The position numbers and the translations under genes are program-made. A stretch of DNA of 64,000 nucleotides from NCBI GenBank assembly GCA_958510825.1, contig OY294050.1:42793249-42857248 (forward strand), in the 5' to 3' direction. The notes under the pieces are model-generated. The model saw only the letters and a list, made by a program, of their open reading frames with translations, did no database searches and was not told the DNA's origin. Position 1 is the first letter of the stretch. Each line of letters starts with the position of its first letter. The DNA comes from Brachypterus glaber (taxonomy: Eukaryota; Arthropoda; Insecta; Coleoptera; Kateretidae). Shown here in pieces: positions 57,698 to 64,000 of the stretch.

Positions 57698-60121
57698 AAT
57701 AAATGATTGATTGATTGATTGATCAAGAAGGGAAAAATCATCCACTTTGGAACGATCATGGGCTATATGCAATTATGCCATAGAGTAATCATTACAGGGT
57801 CCCAAAGATCTTTCAACTGCTCAAGCAAATTTTCAACAAAATGAAAACATTTTGCAATTTTTGACTACGATGAGCCAAAATTTTAATGGCTTGTTGCAAG
57901 AATGGGCTCCTGATGAAGAGGTACTACCTGTGGAAGAAATTGAGGCAATAACTGTAGATGACTGTTAAATTAGTTATAGGAGTCCTCAAGGTTCCATTCT
58001 TGGGCCTTTGCTTTTTCTGATTTTTATAAATGATTTGCCATACTTTTTATCCGTATTAGCAGATAATTTAAAGCTTTTTGCTGATGACACTACCTATTGT
58101 GTGAAGAGCAAATCATTAAATTCAGTTGTTGAAAGAAACAGGGAATTGCTTTCTAGAGCAATTGAGTGGTTTAATACTAATAAATAAAGTCTTAATACAA
58201 ATAAAACTGTCAAACTTATTTTTACGCTTAGACCCTTGTATCAAGAAGTGCCACAGACACCGGATAGTGCCCAATTTCTTGGTATGCAAATTGATACTAA
58301 ATTAATATGGGACCAGCATGGTGATATGTTGGCCAATAAACTTTCCAGCTATATTTATTTATTAAGAAACCTAGCAAATAATTTATCATCATATTGCGTA
58401 TATCGTATTTGTCACTAATCCAAACGCATCTATCCTACGGTCTTTTAGCTTGGGGGCACTCGAGCATAAAAGAACGTATTTTTAAGCTTTTAAGCAATTT
58501 TATACCCCAATTGTATTTTATTTATATTGTAGTTATATAGTGACGAGTGTAATTTAATTTAACACAATAAATGATTGATTGATTGATCAAGAAGGGGAAA
58601 ATCATCCACTTTGGAACGATAGTGGGCTATATGCAATTATGCCATAGAGTAATCATTACAGGGTCCCAAAGATCTTTCAACTGCTCAAGCGAATTTTCAA
58701 CAAAATGAAAACATTTTGCAATTTTTGACTACGATGAGCCAAAATTTTAATGGCTTGTTGCAAGAATGGGCTCCTGATGAAGAGGTACTACCTGTGGAAG
58801 AAATTGAGGCAATAACTGTAGATGACTGTTAAATTAGTTATAGGAGTCCTCAAGGTTCCATTCTTGGGCCTTTGCTTTTTCTGATTTTTATAAATGATTT
58901 GCCATACTTTTTATTCGTATTAGCAGATAATTTAAAGCTTTTTGCTGATGACACTACCTATTGTGTGAAGAGCAAATCATTAAATTCAGTTGTTGAAAGA
59001 AACAGGGAATTGCTTTCTAGAGCAATTGAGTGGTTTAATACTAATAAATAAAGTCTTAATACAAATAAAACTGTCAAACTTATTTTTACGCTTAGACCCT
59101 TGTATTAAGAAGTGCCACAGACACCGGATAATGCTAAATTTCTTGGCATGCAAATTGATACTAAATTAATATGGGACCAGCATGGTGATATGTTGGCCAA
59201 TAAACTTTCCAGCTATATTTATTTATTAAGAAACCTAGCAAATAATTTATCATCATATTGCGTATATCGTATTTGTCACTAATCCAAACGCATCTATCCT
59301 ACGGTCTTTTAGCTTGGGGGCACTCGAGCATAAAAGAACGTATTTTTAAGCTTTTAAGCAATTTTATACCCCAATTGTATTTTATTTATATTGTAGTTAT
59401 ATAGTGACGAGTGTAATTTAATTTAACACAATAAATGATTGATTGATTGATCAAGAAGGGGAAAATCATCCACTTTGGAACGATCATGGGCTATATGCAA
59501 TTATGCCATAGAGTAATCATTACAGGGTCCCAAAGATCTTTCAACTGCTCAAGCAAATTTTCAACAAAATGAAAACATTTTGCAATTTTTGACTACGATG
59601 AGCCAAAATTTTAATGGCTTGTTGCAAGAATGGGCTCCTGATGAAGAGGTACTACCTGTGGAAGAAATTGAGGCAATAACTGTAGATGACTGTTAAATTA
59701 GTTATAGGAGTCCTCAAGGTTCCATTCTTGGGCCTTTGCTTTTTCTGATTTTTATAAATGATTTGCCATACTTTTTATCCGTATTAGCAGATAATTTAAA
59801 GCTTTTTGCTGATGACACTACCTATTGTGTGAAGAGCAAATCATTAAATTCAGTTGTTGAAAGAAACAGGGAATTGCTTTCTAGAGCAATTGAGTGGTTT
59901 AATACTAATAAATAAAGTCTTAATACAAATAAAACTGTCAAACTTATTTTTACGCTTAGACCCTTGTATCAAGAAGTGCCACAGACACCGGATAATGCCA
60001 AATTTCTTGGTATGCAAATTGATACTAAATTAATATGGGACCAGCATGGTGATATGTTGGCCAATAAACTTTCCAGCTATATTTATTTATTAAGAAACCT
60101 AGCAAATAATTTATCATCATA

Positions 60122-60480
60122 TTGCGTATATCGTATTTTTCACTAATCCAAACGCATCTATCCTACGGTCTTTTAGCTTGGGGGCACTCAAGCATAAAAG
60201 AACGTATTTTTAAGCTTCAAAGAAGAGCCATAAGAGTATTATCTGGATTGGGTTACAGGGATGATTGTAAACAGTGTTTTATTTCCCTTAAAATTCTTAC
60301 ATTGCCTTTATATTCAAAAGACTCTCTAGATATCAAACTGGTACCAATTAGTACAGCATTAAGTTCTATAACATTCTACCACTAAGAGTTAAACAACTAA
60401 ATATAAAACTATTTAAAAATACCGTTATAAGTTATCTGCTGTACAAAGCTTTTTATAATTTTGAAGAATACCTTTTAAAC
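60122..60480 (+). pseudogene. LINE RT C-terminus, array 3 unit 7
   Basis: Reads RISYFSLIQTHLSYGLLAWG, IFKLQRRAIRVLSGLGYRDD and CKQCFISLKILTLP. After a frameshift it reads RVKQLNIKLFKNTVISYLLY and a stop. This unit keeps the part that units 2-6 have deleted and therefore shows what the source LINE's C-terminus looked like. Confidence 0.7.
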
Positions 60481-61604
60481 AATTTTAGTGATATGTAAAT
60501 AATTAATTTAATTTTTTTTTACTTTAGTTCATGCAATTTGATACCCCAATTGTATTTTATTTATATTGTAGTTATATAGTGACGAGTGTAATTTAATTTA
60601 ACACAATAAATGATTGATTGATTGATCAAGAAGGAATATCATCCATTTTGGAATGATTATGGGCTATATGCCATTATGCCATAGACTAATCATTCCAGGG
60701 TCCCAAAGATCTTTCAAGCTTTATATTATAAACTTGGAATGTTTTTGGTTTTTAATTCTTAGTTTTTAATTTTTTAATTCTTAGTTTAGTTTACTTTGTT
60801 CTTTGGAATATATTTATTTTTTAATTCTTGGTTTAAATTTTTTAATTCTTAGTTTAATTTACTTTGTTTATTGTTTAAAATAGTTCTTGGACGTTTTAGG
60901 TTTGGAATCGAATCATTCCTTTGTTGGAGCGTTCTTGAAACATTTTTTAGTTGGCAGACTAACATCTCTACTCTAAATTTCACTACTCCTTAACATCTTT
61001 ACTCCATAACATCCCTACTCCATAACAACTCTACTCCATAACATCTCTACTCCATAACATCTCTACTCCATAACATCCCTACTCCATAACATCCCTACTC
61101 CCCAACAACCCTACTCCGTAACATCTCTACTCTATAACATCTCTACTCCATAACATCTGTACTCCGTAACATCTATATGCACTTGATTACAAACTTATTA
61201 ATTAAGGAGTGATTGACGGAACAAAGTACATTATTTTATCACAATTTTTCCTAGTAAGTGTTTGTCTTTATACAAAATAAAAAAAAATTACAGATGTATG
61301 TTATAAATACATACATATAACTTAAATATACATAGTAATATATTTGTTAATTTAATTTAAAAAAACTTTGTGACAATTTCGATAATTATTGTTTTACAGT
61401 TCTATACAAAAGGTGTTTTAGCACCTTTTATAAAATTGACTTAAGTCAAAAAAATATTTGTCACGGTAAGCAATTTGAATTTTTACATTTAAAATATTTA
61501 GTTCAATAATACCTTATTTATTAGAATATTTTGTTTTTTTTATTAGAACATGTTAAGAGTACGCGGGCAAAGAGACGGGACTTGGAGGTACATATATATA
61601 AGAA

Positions 61605-61665
61605 GCCAGCCCGGTAACAACCCAAAGTGTCCTATATGTAGATCAACACCAGAATCCATACAAAC
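61605..61665 (+). pseudogene. Possible LINE zinc-knuckle scrap
   Basis: NNPKCPICRSTPESIQT reads like the C-P-C---PE start of a LINE C-terminal zinc knuckle. It is very short and could be chance. Confidence 0.25.
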
Positions 61666-61761
61666 AGTTTTTTTTTGGTTAAGTTTTTTAAAGTTTAGTT
61701 AAAAAAGTATACATACCTACGTATTTTTGTTGTTTTTCTCTTATTTTAAAACTTCATTTAA

Positions 61762-61910
61762 AAATGTTTAATATCATAAAAATATTATTAATAACTTAAA
61801 AAAAAAAACATAAAAATGTTTAATATCATAAAAATATTAATAACTTAAAAAAAAAACATAAAAATATTTAATGTCATAAAAATGTTATTAATAACTTAAA
61901 AAAAAACTTT
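61762..61910. repeat. Three tandem units of about 50 bp
   Basis: AAAAATGTTTAATATCATAA, then ATATTATTAATAACTTAAA and an A-run, repeated three times with small changes, inside the spacer of the inverted minisatellite. Confidence 0.8.
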
Positions 61911-62409
61911 GAATTATTTAATAGATTTTTGGTTTTGTTTATTATTATACACATTTTTTCTTAAAATATAGTTTTTTTTTCTCCGATATAACAAATTATT
62001 TATTTTTAATATGTAATTAAATAAACAATAAATTTGTATGCGTCTAGGCTATTAGGCACTTTCTAGCTATAGCTTTATTATCGTATATGATAATGAAAAA
62101 AAAAACATTGTACATTGTTCCGCAAAGCACTTACTTAATAGGTTGCTAATCAAGTGCATATAGTGCGAAGTAGAGATGTTACGGAGTAGAGAAGTTATGG
62201 AGTAGAGATGTTATAGAGTAGAGATGTTACGAAGTAGGGTTGTTGGGGAGTAGGGATGTTATGGAGTAGGGATGTTATGGAGTAGAGATGTTATGGAGTA
62301 GAGATGTCATGGAGTAGAGTTGTTATAGAGTAGGGATGTTATGGAGTAGGGATGTTAGGGAGTAGAGAAATTTAGAGTAGAGATGTTAGTTTAGTTTACT
62401 TTAGTTTAT

Positions 62410-63500
62410 TGTTGATTAAAATCTTTCTAGAACCTGATGGGTTGAATGATGCGTCTAAACTGCATAAATAGCACCGAAAATCTCTATATTCTCTAATCAT
62501 TCCTTTGTTGGAATGTTCTTAGTACATTTTTTAGTTTAGTTTAGATTTTTTTTATTCATTAAACCTATATTTTGTGTAACATACCTGTATGCCAAATTTT
62601 AGGTCTCTAGCTTCAAGTGTTATCGTAAAAAATTTATAGATGCAACCTTTATTCATTTTTAGTTTGAGACATTCTCTTAGTTCTAAATTTGCCGCTAAAT
62701 ACTCCACAAAGTCCGATTTACATTGAAGTATGTGGCTTGTTTTGAATGTCAACATAACCAAAATTTATAATTTTTGTTTACTTACTTTGTTTTTATGATG
62801 TTTCGATGTAAAAAAAGAGAATTGATAAAGCTGGTGCTAAAAACACTTTTGTATTCCTGTAGAAACAAAATTTGCTTATAAAATCGCTTTTATTCCAATA
62901 ATTTAGAGGAATAAACCATTGTTTTGTTCTCCATAATGGCACGTCAACTTTTTACGGTTGTGCAAATTGGGCCTAGTCATTTCGCTTAAGACGCATGCGT
63001 ATCTTACGTTGCTTTGGTAATTTCGAGATTGTTTACAAGCAGGAAGGTTTAAAATAACTATACCTTAAAAAAATAAACTTTAAACTGTTACATCTCTCAA
63101 CTGTCCCTATTTATCTATTTTATAAATATATAAAAACATATAGTGATTTGTTTTCATGATAAACTTATAGTCAGATAAATAATTAAACAATATTTGTAAA
63201 AAAAAAACAAAAGTTTTTTTTTATATTTGTGAGGTATAATTAAACAAATCTTAAAAAGTTTAAAATCGCTTTTTCTCAAAACTTACTTTTCAGAGATGTA
63301 ACAGTTCAGAACGGAGGTACCGATATGTAAAAGACAGGTCAATAAATTTTTTTTGCACAAACAGCAACAGATAAATTAAATAAAAAAATGTCAAAAAATG
63401 CATATCATAGTTATGATTTAACCTACAAAGTCACCACCTGTAAATTCCCTTAAATCAAAAAAGCACTTTTCAATTAAAAAACACAAAAACTGTATAATAT
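62410..63500. other. No gene seen
   Basis: AT-rich. Short TTTAGTTTAG runs near 62385-62410 and 62525-62550 look like tails of minus-strand LINEs. No recognisable frame. Confidence 0.5.
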
Positions 63501-63507
63501 ATTTTAA

Positions 63508-64000
63508 AAGTTTAGTTTAGTTTAGTTTATTCGTTTATAGTCGTTCGGGGACCTCTGTACAGAGGTAGTTTATACCTTATTAGACAGATTATTAACAGAA
63601 AATTTAAATTAATACAAATATAATAATGGAAGACTTCATGGCATCTATGACAGGAATCTTAACATCTAATTTTAACATTTTTTCCATTTTTTCAGTAAAA
63701 GTTCTTTCTAGAGAAGTTAAACCATCTGTTCAACGTTTTCTTGTTTTCTTAGTATTTTACCATGATAAAAAATGTATTTTGGTTTTAAATTTCTATAATT
63801 ACTTTATTATTGGCTCTTCACATATTTTATAATTATTTTTTTATGATCTATTTACAGTGATTTAAATTTAAAATCTTTATATTATAAAGAGGTTCTTTTA
63901 AAATCATAACCAGTTCTGGATATTTTTCTTTTATTTTACCTCTTCGAAAAACACAATTTCGTGCCTGTCTATTGGTCTCCCAACTAGCATTTTTGTTTGC
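63508..64000 (-). mobile_element. LINE 3' end (minus strand), cut by window edge
   Basis: A (TAAAC)n tail on the minus strand at 63508-63530 follows an AT-rich 3' region. A minus-strand frame enters from the window edge (ANKNASWETNRQARNCVF and EKYPELVMILKEPLYNI) and stops near 63855. I do not recognise this frame firmly; a LINE C-terminus is likely from its place. Confidence 0.4.

Larger units (their letters stand above)
53195..60725 (+). repeat. Array 3: tandem units of exon G plus truncated RT
   Basis: After unit 1 at 52218, units start near 53195, 53879, 56586, 57710, 58571 and 59443, with a last partial unit at 60613-60725. Basic period is about 860-870 bp. Each has a leader (TCAAGAAGGGGAAAATCATC), the exon G segment (NFNGLLQEWAPDEE then VDDC and a stop), the RT fragment (GPLLFLIFINDL, ADDTTYCVKSK) and a LINE 3' end finishing in (TGAT)n. 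Units 2-6 share a 290-bp deletion near the C-terminus and an RT stop (AATAAATAA). Unit 7 has the full 3' end. The LINE 54736-56585 and a 237-bp insert at 57461 interrupt the array. Confidence 0.85.
60958..62400. repeat. Inverted minisatellite pair around a 0.9-kb spacer
   Basis: The left arm (60958-61207) contains about twelve 17-bp units CTCCATAACATCTCTA at 60972-61175. The right arm (62133-62400) has the same units inverted (GGAGTAGAGATGTTATG) at 62165-62392. Sequence next to the units (TATATGCACTTGATTA) is also inverted, so the pair forms a large stem with a spacer 61208-62132. No coding sequence. Confidence 0.85.

Noticed and set aside
1..64000. tRNA, rRNA or snRNA genes.
   Set aside because: No cloverleaf with A and B boxes, no rRNA-like conserved block and no snRNA motif was noticed on reading; a covariance-model scan could not be run.

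Overview
The window looks like repeat-dense, AT-rich genomic DNA from an arthropod, most likely an insect. I found no intact host gene, RNA gene, operon or CRISPR array. Nearly all recognisable sequence is mobile-element debris: jockey/CR1-like and RNase H-bearing non-LTR retrotransposons, a mariner-type transposon, TA-flanked MITEs, a Penelope-like element (PLE), a Helitron-like element, minisatellites and large palindromes. The assignment to insects is inference from family content and composition. There is one 200-base assembly gap at 685-884.

Layout. 1-9,300: a reverse transcriptase (RT) fragment cut by the gap, palindromic MITEs, minus-strand RT remnants and AT-rich filler. 9,623-11,591: a complete mariner-like element whose transposase is broken; its catalytic spacing reads as DD41D. 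12,000-17,200: dispersed repeat families A, C and D and an RNase H-bearing LINE copy with a target-site duplication (TSD). 17,960-19,897: a nearly readable jockey-like RT. 19,900-25,300: MITEs, a hammerhead-ribozyme-bearing insertion and an inverted copy of family C. 25,362-28,620: a composite TIR element with a 6-bp TSD holding nested insertions, among them a PLE terminal sequence with a second hammerhead-like core. 30,100-31,100: the C-terminal part of a PLE protein (RT end to GIY-YIG). 33,867-35,132: a Helitron-like element filled by a tandem repeat. 35,570-36,725: a large palindrome.

37,366-60,640 is the most unusual part. Three neighbouring tandem arrays each carry a different exon-like piece that I read as belonging to one MULE-transposase-like gene. 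Array 1 (11 units of about 419-490 bp) carries the exon with the DATFKV motif (first catalytic Asp). Array 2 (11 copies of a 262-nt exon, seven of them joined by introns of about 45 nt) carries the exon with RTNN-VESFH (catalytic Glu). A downstream exon (HPNFW) and a C-terminal exon (LLQEWAPDEE) follow. The C-terminal exon is fused to a truncated RT fragment and amplified about seven times as array 3. In-frame stops and incompatible intron phases argue against simple serial translation, so the arrays are probably satellite-like amplifications of a transposase gene, although splice sites are well conserved.

60,700-64,000: an inverted pair of 17-bp minisatellites around a 0.9-kb spacer, then minus-strand LINE tails.
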